Positions 22,821-33,644 of a stretch of 64,000 nt of DNA are shown in pieces. The first letter of the stretch is position 1. The number at the start of each line of letters is the position of its first letter. The stretch spans positions 3,553,501-3,617,500 of the forward strand of contig JAUKPH010000023.1 in assembly GCA_030549335.1 (NCBI GenBank), read 5' to 3'. Source of the DNA: Pontederia crassipes. Lineage: Eukaryota > Streptophyta > Magnoliopsida > Commelinales > Pontederiaceae. The notes below the pieces were generated by a model that did not search any database, had not been told where the DNA came from, and worked only from the letters and a program-made list of their open reading frames with translations. A program made the position numbers and the translations under genes.

Positions 22821-23040
22821 CCATTCCCGATTTTTTGAAAGTGGTCCCGACATCCCAACTCGCGCGGTGCTAATGGTTATGGGCATGGTCCACAGGTTGG
22901 AGATCAGCCCACCATCAATCTTGATTAATCCGGTAAGGTCGCCCAGCATCGCGTGCCTGGTAGTAATAGGTGAGGCTCCCAATAGGATTTTTTTGCATCC
23001 ACAAGGACTCGAAATTGAGACCATATTTAAGCATGAATGA
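22820..23040. other. About 220-bp foreign insert within integrase
   Basis: Integrase similarity stops after SHSSIEIAPF and resumes at MTPFEALYEEKYRTP (about 23070). The intervening stretch is less AT-rich than its surroundings, contains GACATCCCAACTCGCGCGG and GTGCTAATGG, and fits no integrase frame. The flanking integrase motif is partly repeated on both sides. Element type not identified. Confidence 0.4.
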
Positions 23041-23068
23041 ACCACTTACTACTCCACTCCAACTCCCT

Positions 23069-23678
23069 ATTGGTCGAGATGACTCCTTTTGAAGCATTAT
23101 ATGAAGAAAAATATAGGACACCTATATGTTGAGATGAAGAAGGTACAAGATTCCCTTTGGGACTACAAAAAATGCAGGAGACTATTGACAACCTCAAATC
23201 GTCAAACAAAAGTTAAAGACATCAAAAGATGGACAAAAGAGTTATGTAGATCAAAATCATCAAAAAATGGAGTATGAAGTAAGCAGTAATGGTGTTATAC
23301 AATTTGGAAAGAAAGGAAGGTTAAACTCGAGATATACATGTCAATATGAAATTTTACAACGTATTTGACCAGTTGCATATAGGTTAGACCTATCATCAGA
23401 GTCTCGTATTCATGATGTATTTCATATGTCTATGCTTTGACTCATGTGTTGGAGCCCCAATGTATTGAAGTATGAGAGAATTTGTTATATGAAGAGAATC
23501 TAATAGAAATTATTGGAAGAAAAAAAAACTACGAAATCAAAAAATTTCTATAGTTTTGGTGCTTTGGAGGAATCATTCAAGGGAAGAAGAAACTTGGGAG
23601 AGAAAAGAAGTATTGTTTCTTATTCCTTGAAACAATTAACTAAATTTCAAGGGCAAAAATTTTCAAGGAGGGGAGAAT
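23069..23678 (+). pseudogene. Gypsy element 2 integrase C-terminal part, broken
   Basis: Resumes with MTPFEALYEEKYRTP in a new frame, then degraded segments such as RIHDVFHMSML near 23410 and a polypurine tract before the 3' LTR. Confidence 0.6.
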
Positions 23679-24000
23679 TGTCAAATTATGGATAAAATCT
23701 TTAAAGGTGTGCTCCATAAACACCATTTTTGCACAATCATGCATTTAATTAACCTATTAAGTTAGTTTAGTGCTCATCTAGTCATGTTTGCATATAGTGA
23801 CTAATATTCGAATTATGGCAAAATGATTATTAAATTGTTGATAAACATTATAAAGAAATTATATAAGGTTATTAGGAATAAATTATAAAATTAATAAATA
23901 ACATAATATATATATATGATTAAATAAGTTTAATTATGATTAAAACACTTAGTTATGATAAATAAGGTGATTGGCCATTGATACTACCACTTAAGGTCCA
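23679..24000 (+). repeat. 3' LTR (alignable part) of gypsy element 2
   Basis: Counterpart of 18737-19023. Substitutions and small indels throughout point to an old insertion. Confidence 0.7.
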
Positions 24001-24540
24001 ATATTAGAGATGGATTTGATAACATAATTAAGGTTCAAAAGCTAGAACTTGTAATTTTAATTGAATCTCATGTAAATTCTATAAAAGTCAAATAGGTCAT
24101 CCTCTATGGGCGCTATTGGATCGATATCTGCCGTGTGGGATTGGGCGCATCCGGAGGTATTGCCTTATCCTTGTGTGGGCAGGACACTCAGGTTACCTCT
24201 ACACTCACTTCCACTCATTTCCTTCATGATGTGTTTGTTATGATAAGTTTCATTTTCTGCTATCATGTGTGTTTGTGAGCCCCCTTCCAAACCTTTGGAA
24301 TAGGTTGTTCACTTATAAGCTCAGTGAATTTTCTCTTGACTCTAATTGGGGACTTCTACTTCCTCTTGTCATTGGAGGATAAGATGGGTAGCAAGCATCC
24401 ATCTTAATCGAATCTATTAGCATATTTAGAAATCTGCTTTGATGTAAAGCCCTAGGGCCATAATTACACAAGGTGTAATAATCGCTTGGGTCATGTTAGA
24501 ATTCACTGCCACCTAGATAGGTTACTAGTAAATAATTATT
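24001..24540. other. Unassigned region, possibly the rest of the 3' LTR
   Basis: Mixed composition with no reading frame or known motif. Lies between the alignable LTR end and the decayed repeats. Confidence 0.3.
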
Positions 24541-26220
24541 GAAAAGATCCCTTCCCCGACGTAAATAGCGGAGGATTATAACTAGATTATTTTTTTGTCT
24601 CGACTACTAAAAAGTTTGCACAAATAATTTCGACTCACAAAAAGAATACACCCCAAAATATATGAAAAATATGTAACACGTAGAATTTCTAGGTGACGGT
24701 TTAATTTTTATTAGACATATGTAGAAGAGAATTAGATTAATTTTTTGTCATGACCCTTTTGAGAGTTTATATTGATTATAAAACTTGTAACCTGGACAGT
24801 ACTCTACATTAATCATTCAAAATTAGAAAATCTATAACATATGGAACTATATAACAACAATATAGATTTGTGTTTAGAAATTTTGGTACGAGAGTAGTTA
24901 CACATGTTTTAATGTGACGATTGAATATTATTAGACGTAAATAGAGGAGAATTACAACTAGGTTAATCTTTTGTCTCAACCTTTAAAGATTTTATATACA
25001 CACTTCCTTTATAAAGGATAAAAATTTTATCCTAACTAGGATTTTGTATTAATCACTTAAAATTACAACATCTACAATTATATATGAAACTCAAATAATT
25101 CTGAATCAGAAGTAGAATACACCCTAAATATTGAGAAAATTATTTAAACTTATGGTGATTCTAAGTTTGAGAATAAATTTGTGTTAGAAATTTATGAAAT
25201 TATGCAAGATAGTTGAATATTATTGGACATAAACAAAGAAGAATTACAACTAGATTAATTTTCTTTCCTAATAGTTTATAACACACTTTATAAATGATAA
25301 AGAATTTAATGTGACTAGGGCTTTGCATTTAATCACTCAAAATTAGGATGCCTTTCATAGGCGATAAAATTTAATTAGACCAGGACTTTGCTATTAATCC
25401 CTTAAAAATATGAAACCTATCAGAATATATGGAATTAAAATAAATCCGAATCACATAGAATGCTCCCTACAAGATGTATAAATTATATAGAAGTCTTGTT
25501 GTTCTAAGTTTGAGCATAGATTTGTGTTACAAATTTTGTATAAAAGAAATTACTCAACACACAATAAGGCTAATATTATTAGACGTAAATAGAAAAGAAT
25601 CACAACTAGGTTAATTTTTTGCCTCTACCCTCAGAAATTTTATATAAGTGCTCCGTTTATAGGTGATAGTAATTTAACCTAGGACTCTACAATAATCACT
25701 CAAAAACTAAAAGTATGATTCTTCTAATTCGAGCATAGATTTGTGTTAGAAATTTTGGATAAGAGAAATTATGCAACTCACAAAATTTTCAGACGATGAC
25801 TGAATATTTGATACGTAAATAGATGATGATTACAACTAATTTTCTATGTCGAATTGTAGGAAGTGTATATAGATTTCCTTTATATATGATATGAATTTTA
25901 ACTTGATTTTGATTCTTCAAAATTATTACACTTATCACAATATATGAAAATAAAACAAATTTGAATCACAAATAGAATACTCGTTAAAATTTTTGAAAAC
26001 TATTTAAAAGATTGGTTGTTCTAAGTATGAGCCTTAAATCATTTTAGAAATTTAGTACGAGAGAAATTACGCAATGCGCATAAAATTTTAAAGCGATGGC
26101 CGATTAGACATAAACTTAAGACAGTTACGCTAATTTTTGTCCCGTCTCCTAAGGAGTTTATATAGGCAATACTTTAATGTATAAAAGTAATTCTTGGAAC
26201 TTTGTTTTTAATTTTATCAT
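24541..26220. repeat. Strongly decayed tandem or satellite-like repeat array
   Basis: A motif close to TTAGACGTAAATAGAGGAGA followed by ATTACAACTAGGTTAATTTT recurs near 24557, 24711, 24933, 25226, 25577, 25810 and, weakly, 26103. Between copies, related phrases (AGATTTGTGTTAGAAATTT, AATCACTCAAAATTA) recur in the same order. Spacing varies from about 155 to 350 bp, so the array is diverged and rearranged. Confidence 0.6.
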
Positions 26221-26305
26221 GTTCAAAAATCATCTTTTCATTACTTGACAAAATTTCACCACCTTTTGCGCTCCATCGATCAAAATTGGACCTTATACTT
26301 TAACG

Positions 26306-26316
26306 CACACACACAT

Positions 26317-26348
<32 letters not shown>
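26306..26348. repeat. (AC)n(AT)n microsatellite
   Basis: Compound dinucleotide repeat directly before the inverted-repeat element at 26363. Confidence 0.95.
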
Positions 26349-26362
26349 GGGATTAATAGGGA

Positions 26363-27040
26363 TGTAACACCCTTTAGGTGAAACATTGTGTAACGCTTGC
26401 ATATGAGTCGTTGGTAGATCAAATCTCTTCCCCCATCGATGCAAGAGAACGGCTACACATATCGACGATGGCGACACATATCGGCGATGGGGGCGGCGAT
26501 CGGAGGAGAGAAGAAAGGAGAGCGGAGGGGAGTTTGCGGTGGCGACATCAAGCGAGAGTCAGCGGCGGTGGTGCAGATCGACACGAGGGTGGCGATCGGA
26601 GGAGAGAAGGAGGGGAGGTGGCGGTGACGGCACCAAGCGAGAGATCAGCGGCGATGGTGCAGATCGACACGAGGGTGGCGATTGGAGGAGAGAAGGAGGG
26701 GAGGTGGCGGTGATGGCACCAAACGAGAGATCGGAGGCGATGGTGCAGATCGACACGAGGGTGGCGATCGGAGGAGAGAAGAAAGGAGAGCGGAGGGGAG
26801 GCGTCGACAGCACAGATCAGGGATGGGTGGCGACGATCGGATGAGAGAAGAGAGTGATCGGAGGGGAGAGAGCAGAGAGAGGGCAGAGGAGAGAGAGCAA
26901 TGGAGGGGAGAGACAAAAGAGAGAGCATAGAGGAGAGAGAGCAGGGACGAGTAGAGAGAGAGGGAGAACTAAGCCCTGGATCTAAAATGAAGGGCTCATA
27001 TTAGGGTGTTACACCATGTTTCACCCAAAGGGTGTTCACA
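26363..27040. mobile_element. Inverted-repeat-bounded GC-rich element with internal minisatellite
   Basis: TGTAACACCCTTTAGGTG at 26363 pairs with the complement of CACCCAAAGGGTGTTCACA at 27022-27040. The inverted match extends imperfectly about 45-50 bp inward (to ATATGAG on the left and CTCATAT at 26994 on the right). The interior is GC- and purine-rich, unlike the AT-rich flanks, and includes an 86-bp tandem repeat. No transposase. Resembles a TIR-bounded non-autonomous element, but a target duplication was not found. Confidence 0.6.
26571..26800. repeat. 86-bp minisatellite
   Basis: GTGCAGATCGACACGAGGGT begins at 26571, 26657 and 26743, a period of 86 bp. A unit also holds GGAGGAGAGAAGGAGGGGAG and GGTGGCGGTGA. 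As 86 is not a multiple of three, the long open frames on both strands are composition artefacts. Confidence 0.9.
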
Positions 27041-27195
27041 CCGTGCGAAACGGCATATGGACCATTTAAATGTGATTCAATGTTCACATGATTCAACTGC
27101 TCACAGAAGATTGACATGACATGATTATAGTTAAAAAATATCCTAGATGCTCCTGCAATTTGATGTGCAATGATGGTATAGTCGAGCAAGTATAT
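27041..27195. other. Spacer 3' of the SFH relic
   Basis: No feature recognised. Confidence 0.3.
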
Positions 27196-27268
27196 TCAAT
27201 CCTTTTGCTGAGGTGGTTGGTCAATGTATGCAAGCAATTCTTCTTGTCTCATCAAGGCTTCATATAGC
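27196..27268 (-). pseudogene. SEC14-like SFH, last exon
   Basis: The minus strand reads LYEALMRQEELLAYIDQPPQ and stops at 27196. LMRQEELLAYID is the conserved C-terminal coiled-coil motif of plant Sec14-nodulin phosphatidylinositol/phosphatidylcholine transfer proteins (SFH family). The acceptor is probably the AG just upstream (27269-27270). The phase with the previous exon appears broken by a small indel. The usual basic Lys/Cys/Trp tail is missing. Confidence 0.7.
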
Positions 27269-27804
27269 CTAATTAGGGAAAACATGTTCAGAGCACATTT
27301 AGCCTCCTTTGAGAACTATAACCTTATTTAGAACAAGCACTATGACAAAGAAAAATATGAAGAGAAACTGAATGAACTATTTCAAGAATGTTTATGCATC
27401 TCTGAACTGCAATAAAATTGGACCAACTTGTGCTTAAAGAAGCAATAGAAAAAATTTAGCATCACATAAACTTTCATGTCTGTGCTACTTAACAGATTAT
27501 TCTAGTATAATTCTCCTTATGATGATGCAAAATCAAAGTACATCTATTTTTTTCCTTTTTAATTGTGTTTGCATTTGAAGGTAACATTTCATGTATATGA
27601 ATGTGCATGAGTGATAATTTCCACTTTTGAAGTCCAAAATAAACCTGCGCTTCAGAATTTCGATATACGATTTCAATTGATCTTAAATTATCTTTTCACA
27701 TCATCTAACAAAGTATCCTGATAAGTAGAGACTAGTAATTACACATTCAAAGTCTTGGACCTACAAAATTTAAATGAAACCTCTTGTAGGAAATATATGA
27801 TTAC
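27269..27804 (-). other. Probable intron of the SFH relic
   Basis: Lies between the two SFH exons. The minus-strand donor GTAATC follows the exon end at 27805, and the acceptor CTAATTAG ends at 27269. No other feature seen. Confidence 0.5.
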
Positions 27805-27911
27805 TTTTTTGGTAGAAATAAGCTCCGCTTCTAATGCATCTACTCGTCGCACAGCAGCCTCAAGTAACTCTTCTTTCTCATGAGGCATTTTAGAAGGATT
27901 TGCATGAAGTG
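27805..27911 (-). pseudogene. SFH exon, 3' half (split by a gypsy element)
   Basis: The minus strand reads LHANPSKMPHEKEELLEAAV, RRVDALEAELISTKK and then a donor GTAATC. MP-EKEELL-AAV-RVDALEAEL is a hallmark of SFH C-termini. Its 5' end abuts the LTR at 27912. When the element is removed, the frame joins that of 35961 onward as KIDA-LHANPSK, as expected for one continuous exon. Confidence 0.8.
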
Positions 27912-30065
27912 TGTCGATATCAGTTTTTATAAAATAAATAAATGAATATTTTATAAATTTATAATATCTAGAAAATCATTATTTAATATTATGGAATTAT
28001 TTAATTCTGAAATTGATGGAAATTATGGTAAAAGTTGGAAAGGTAAGATGGAATTTGAATAGAAATAGAATAGTTATGGAGATAAATATGGATTAATAAG
28101 TAAATTCGGATTTAATTAAATCTGAATAATTATGAGATGATTAATCAATTATGGATGGCCAAGATTGATTCTAAAAGAGTCCAAAGACTAATAGAATTGA
28201 AAATTCGAGCCTGCACTATAAATAGACATCAAAGTGGTAGTTGGAAACCTCCTTTTGGCCATAATAGAATTCTGCCCACGAGCCTCTCTTTTCCTTTTAT
28301 TTGCACGCAAACTGAGGCATTTCAGAGAGCATGCGGTGGCTGATTTCAAAGCTGACATATAGGAGAAGAACTTTCAAGTGGTGGCCGCGAGTTTCGGAAT
28401 GTGGACAGAGAGAGATCGTCGGCCAAAGTTGTCGTCTGGACAACTCGCGCAAGCAAAGGGAATCAAGTTAGTTTTTCAGTCAACTTTAGGTACGTAGGGG
28501 AAATTCCTATGTCATCGGCTTTTCACGACATGAAACCCTATTCTCTTCTCCTTTGTATCGCGAATCCATTGATATCATATGCATAGTTTGAACATCATAT
28601 GGCATAGTTATGGTGGTCGAAAACTCGCGTCGAAATATATTTCTCCATCAGCGGCAGATTCGGGCCCGTTGTACCCAACCCAGTTTTCATTGAATACGGA
28701 TTAAGTTGGACTCGAAACAGGATCAGGTTGTCTAACCTGGCCCGGGTTCCTATTGGTCCGACCCGGGTTGTGCTTCGGCATGGCACGAGTTCGGCGCAGT
28801 TGTAATTGAGGGTGAATCGATCCACCCGGCCCGGGTTAATCATACACTCGGCCCGAGTTAATCATACACCCGGATCGGGTTTGCTCTGCCCAAGGTGAGA
28901 TTGAGCATTTTCGAACACGGCCCAGGTTTCACCCGACGCGGGCCGAGTTCTGCGGACAAAAAATATAATTTTGAGTAATTTGTTATATATAATTGAATAG
29001 TTATTATGGTTAATGTTCATAATCATCTATGACCATAATTGTTAACAGATCTGACCTCATAATGCTCTTCAGATCTGACTTGAGTTATTGATCTTATTGT
29101 TCTACCTGATTATGTGATTAACCATAATATTAATCCAATAGTTTTTCTCTAATTGGGTTCTTGTTTAATCTAAATTAAATTGTTAAAAATAAGTCTTTAG
29201 GATAAACAAGATAAAAGATGGAAACTACTGGGTCTCCATGTTCTCCGATTGTCTCTAAGTTCTCTGGGCCATATTGATATTATTATGGATATTATACGGG
29301 GCAGATAGTGTACCTAGAGATATGAGACATCATCCTTTAGGAAAGCTATGGTTATCATGTGATGGTCATGGCCTCCACCATCACGAAGCTATTGTTAGCA
29401 CTACTATTGGAGGGCGACTTGCTATGATTTGATCCCCCACTGGCATACATGAAAGAGACATGGAGTTCGCTTAATTGACTGAGCGCTCCCTATTAAATTG
29501 AATAACTCCAAAGATTGAACTGAATAAAATGGAAATCGAATTGAATTGAATCGAATCGATTTGAATGGACATAGAATTGAATCGAATTAAATTATGGTCA
29601 TTCGGATTTTGGCATTGATCGGCTTTGCCTCCGCCCATTGAATCAAATAAAAATTGTTATTGACCGACGACCATTGATATTGATAATTGAATTAAAATTG
29701 TTAAATTGGACAGTGCCATAGTGATCAGACATAATTGATAATTGATTATTGTTAAATGATATTGATCAATCTATTAACCTCCTTTCCTTATGATCTTTAT
29801 TGATTTATGGCTATATTATTTTATTGATTATTGAGCTCTCCTCATATTGTCTTATTTAGTGCTATATTGTTTATTGCTCTATATTTAGCATTGTAGAGTC
29901 ATGGACATTTCCAGCTCCTTGATATTATGGATTTTTAGATATTGTTATTATTAATTTCGCATTTTATAATTTATAATTCTACAAAAATTATTTTATATAA
30001 AATAGTGTAGCGTCTTCGGGGTGACTCTGAGCACGTGAAAGTCACGTGGGTCTCGGGACATTACA
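27912..30065 (+). repeat. 5' LTR of the SFH-disrupting gypsy element
   Basis: About 2154 bp, from TGTCGATATCAG to GGGACATTACA. It shares long stretches with the 3' LTR, including GCCCACGAGCCTCTCTTTTC, GGACAGAGAGAG and AGCACGTGAAAGTCACGTG. Short open frames inside it (for example 28595-28843 minus) are not genes. Contains repeated CCCGGCCCGGGTT-like G/C patches near 28730-28930. Confidence 0.85.
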
Positions 30066-30082
30066 GAAGGTATCAGAGCCTA
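30066..30082 (+). promoter_or_regulatory. Primer-binding site (initiator tRNA-Met type)
   Basis: GGTATCAGAGCC directly after the 5' LTR matches the common plant LTR-retrotransposon primer site TGGTATCAGAGC except for its first base. Confidence 0.75.
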
Positions 30083-31130
30083 AGGAGAGATACTTCATAG
30101 TTGTCTTTAATAGATAGAATTGAGTCAATGTGCAACTGTCATGAGCAACCACTACAGTCATCAAGTAGGGTCAAGTAAGTATTGTATTGCGATATGGATT
30201 ATGGAGCTCACACTAATAGAATGGTTATTGTTATTGATGTTTGGGAGCAGCTACTATGGCTTTTTCGGACCATTTCCCACAGGCTCCCAAGAACATATTG
30301 TAGCGGGTCATTCAGTAGGCCCTATGCTCACAAGTTAATGAGCAGAAGACTTAGAGCTCAATAGAGAATAGATAACAGACCTGAGATCTCCAATTACATG
30401 GGATTGAGGTAAGGATATTTATGGATCCCACTTAGCTTACAATGCATATTCCCACCCATAAATCTTGCATGGTAGTTTGGCATGATCGTAGAGATACTAT
30501 AGAGGTTCCTAAAACTTCGAGAATGCAGAAAGATAAATTAAGGAGGTTGAGAAGATCTTCTTCGAGATGGATTACGGCAAGGACCGCAAGTTGACCTATG
30601 CCAAACGGAAACTGGTTGGTGAAGCCAAAGATAAAGTGAGGAATGACACAAATCCTTAAATGATGTAAATAGAATAGTTTCATTGACGATGTAAGGCAAT
30701 GCCTAAGGAGGTAATTCTGAAAGGAATAACCAAAGTTCTAAGGAGGTTATTCTAAGGTTGAATAACTAAAGCCCTTAGGAGGTTATCCCCACCTTACTCT
30801 TAATGCATTATAAATTGAGATAGAAGTGAAGTCAACATAACAAGTGAAGCATGACATTTATTATCAAATAGTGAATTAAAGGAGACCTCAATGGATTCCT
30901 AATCATAAGGTTAGGAAAGAGTATGGATTCAAATTGGAAAGTTGATATCTAGCTTAGTTGAGAATGCTACCTATGAGAATCACAAAGATGCATAATGATA
31001 TGCCTTAATGATCATGATATAGAGATAGTCCGAAGGTCATGTTGTACCTATGACTTATAAGGAATTATTTAGGAATTCTTTGAATGAGAAAGATTGTCGT
31101 CATGCAATAAATGATAAATAGTTATTGGAT
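30083..31130 (+). other. Degenerate interior without recognisable gag
   Basis: This position would hold gag. No zinc knuckle or gag core seen; short frames only. GGAGGTTAT recurs around 30710-30790. Confidence 0.45.
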
Positions 31131-31139
31131 TGATTAATA

Positions 31140-31920
31140 GTTATTGAATCGTCATCCCGATCAGGGATTATGACGTAGTATTAGACATGGACTGGTTGTC
31201 CTATTACCTACATTGTCGAGAAAAGATAGTGATCGGAGCACGCCGCTAAAGCAGGGCAAGGTCATCATCATAGGTGAAGGAATTTTTGAACATTTTTACG
31301 GATGATGTCTCAGGACTACCATCGCGATGGAAGATCGACTTTCGCATCGACTTGATGTCGAGTACTTCACCCATCTCGAAGGCACCATATAGAAGACCCA
31401 AATCCAAGAACTGTTGGATAAGGGGTTCATTCGATCGAGCATCTTCCCACGGGACACTCCGGTACTATTCGTGAAGAAAAAGGACGGATTTGTACGACTG
31501 TGCATAAACTATCGGATGTTGAACAAGGTCACAATAAAGAATAAGTAACCGCTATCAAGAATCGATGACATGTTCGACCAATTGTCTTCGACAAAGGCAT
31601 TTTCAAAAATTGATTTAAGAAGTTGCTACCATAAGCTTCGGATAGCTGACGACGATGTGCCGAAGAGAGCCTTCAGGACAAGATATGACCACTACTTGTT
31701 TCTAGTGATGCCATTTGGGTTGGCCAATGCTCCGGTATCCTTTATGGATTTGATGAACCAAGTGTTCAGGCCATATCTAAACAAGTTCGTGTTTGTTTTC
31801 GTTGATGACATTCTAATTTATTCGTCGAGCCCAAAGGAACATGAGGAGCATCTACGGATTGTGTTACAGACCCTGCGAGAGCACAAGTTGTACGCCAAAT
31901 TTTTGAAGTGCGAATTTTGA
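31140..31920 (+). pseudogene. Gypsy protease-RT linker and reverse transcriptase, broken
   Basis: VVLDMDWL near 31170 marks the protease C-terminus. RT motifs follow in shifting frames ([41 protein letters not shown], catalytic [11 protein letters not shown]) to a stop after AKFLKCEF at 31920. Confidence 0.85.
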
Positions 31921-32580
31921 CTGGAAGAGATAATGTTCCTCGGGCATATCATCAGCAATGATGGAATATCAATGGATCCTGCCAAAGTGGAAGCAGTTCC
32001 CAACTGGAATCAACCAAAGAATGTATCAGAAATCAGGAGCTTCCTCCGGCTGACAGGATATTGCCGAAGATTTATATAAGATTTCTCCAAGATCGTGTCG
32101 CCATTGACAAATCTCATAAAGAAAGGCGTCAAATATGAATGGTCACGGAAGTGTGAAGATAGCTTTCAAAAGTTAAAGGAAAGATTGACGACGGCACATA
32201 TTCTTACCATACCTTTAGGCCAAGGTGATTATGTGATCTACAGCGACGCATGTGGCACCGCTTCGGGTGCGTCTTGATGTAACATGGAAAGGTCATCACA
32301 TACGCATCAAGGTAATTGAAGAAACACAAGAAGAACTACCCGACGCACGATCTCGAATTAGCAGTTGTGGTCTTCGCCCTCAAGATTTAGAGGCACTACC
32401 TCTATGGAGAAGAATTCGAGATTTTCACATATCACAAAAGTCTGAAGTATATCTTTTCTCAACGTGATCTGAACATGAGTCAGAGGAGATGGATAGAGTT
32501 TCTGAAAAATTATGAGTTTGCCATCAGTTATCATCTTGGAAAAGCAAACTCAGTCGCTGATGCACTCAGTAGAAAGTGGA
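31921..32580 (+). pseudogene. Gypsy RNase H region, broken
   Basis: The connection domain (SPLTNLIKKGVKYEW at 32098) is followed by YSDACGTASGAS near 32240 with a frameshift, then [20 protein letters not shown] near 32510. Confidence 0.8.
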
Positions 32581-32739
32581 TAGGTTCACTCGCATGCTTG
32601 AGAGTGAGTCGCTGGAATATGATCGACTGCATTATACATGTCAGTTCAGTGACCAGCGGTGATGATGTACGGATTATGGCACACCTCGACATGCAACCCG
32701 AACTTGGAATCCCTAATGGAAATGGGAAAAGATAATGAT

Positions 32740-33205
32740 GAATTCTGTTACAGGGCTTCCAAGAACCCAGCAGGACCACGATGCGATATGGGTAGTGGTG
32801 GACTGATTCAACAAAATAGCCCACTTCATCTCTATCAAATGAAAGCAGTCCGTCGAAAGCCTGATGAACATTTATATTGATGATGTTATCCGACTACATG
32901 GAGTGTCAGTCTCCATTGTGTCGGATAGAGATCCACAGTTTACGGCCAAATTTTGGCGAAGCATCCAGAGTGCATTTGGAACAAAGTTAAATTTCAGCAC
33001 CACGTTCCATCCTCAGACGGATGGGCAGTTTGAGCGCACTATTCGGACATTGGAGGATATGCTCCGAGCGTGTGCATTAGACTGTAGTGGTAGTTGGGAC
33101 ACTCATCTCCCACTAATTGGATTTGCATATAACTATCACTCTAGCATTGGCATGGCACCCTTTGCAGCCATGTATGAAAGACCATGTCGCTCCCTCTTCT
33201 GTTAG
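32740..33205 (+). pseudogene. Gypsy integrase core, internally deleted
   Basis: IWVVVD and FNKIAHFI near 32790 in a broken frame, then VSIVSDRDPQFTAKFW, NFSTTFHPQTDGQ and FAYNYHSSIGMAPF at 32864-33205. The zinc-binding N-terminus seems deleted after RNase H. Confidence 0.8.
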
Positions 33206-33211
33206 AGTGAA

Positions 33212-33644
33212 GTGGGAGGACGACAATTCTTATCAGAGGAAGTATTAAAGCAAACTATGGAGAATGCAGAAAATGTTCGTCTCATTAGAGAAAGATTCAA
33301 AGCAGCATTCACAAGGCAAAAGACTTATGCCGACAAGAAAAGAAGAGAGCAGATCTTTAAAGTTCGTCTCATTAGAGAAGATCGAGTGATGCTGAAAGTT
33401 TCTCCAATGAAAGGAATAATGAGATTCAGCAAGAAGGACAACTTATAGAGATATTGGAGTACCAAACCAGGCATTTGAAGAATAAGATGATACCCATGGT
33501 AAAGGTGGATTGGACACATCATAGAGATGAAGATACCATTGGAAGATGAAATGAGAAAAGATTTTTCGAAATTGTTTAAATAGATTGATGTAATTTTCCT
33601 TAAACAAATTCGAGTAGGAATTTATTTTTAAGGAGGTTATGATG
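33212..33644 (+). pseudogene. Gypsy integrase C-terminal remnants and polypurine region
   Basis: 33212-33448 keeps a RQKTYADKKRRE segment typical of the integrase C-terminal region and VMLKVSPMKGIMRF. The sequence then decays to TTTAAGGAGGTTATGA before the 3' LTR. Confidence 0.7.

Noticed and set aside
24541-26220. CRISPR-like or regular satellite array.
   Set aside because: Repeats are too long, too diverged and unevenly spaced, and this is plant DNA.
26378-26930. Long Arg/Glu/Gly-rich or Ser/Pro-rich open frames over 26378-26930 on both strands.
   Set aside because: They follow an 86-bp minisatellite whose period is not a multiple of three; no homologous domain.
27600-27900. tRNA or small RNA genes in intronic regions.
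   Set aside because: No cloverleaf or conserved box combination recognised in any gap of the window.
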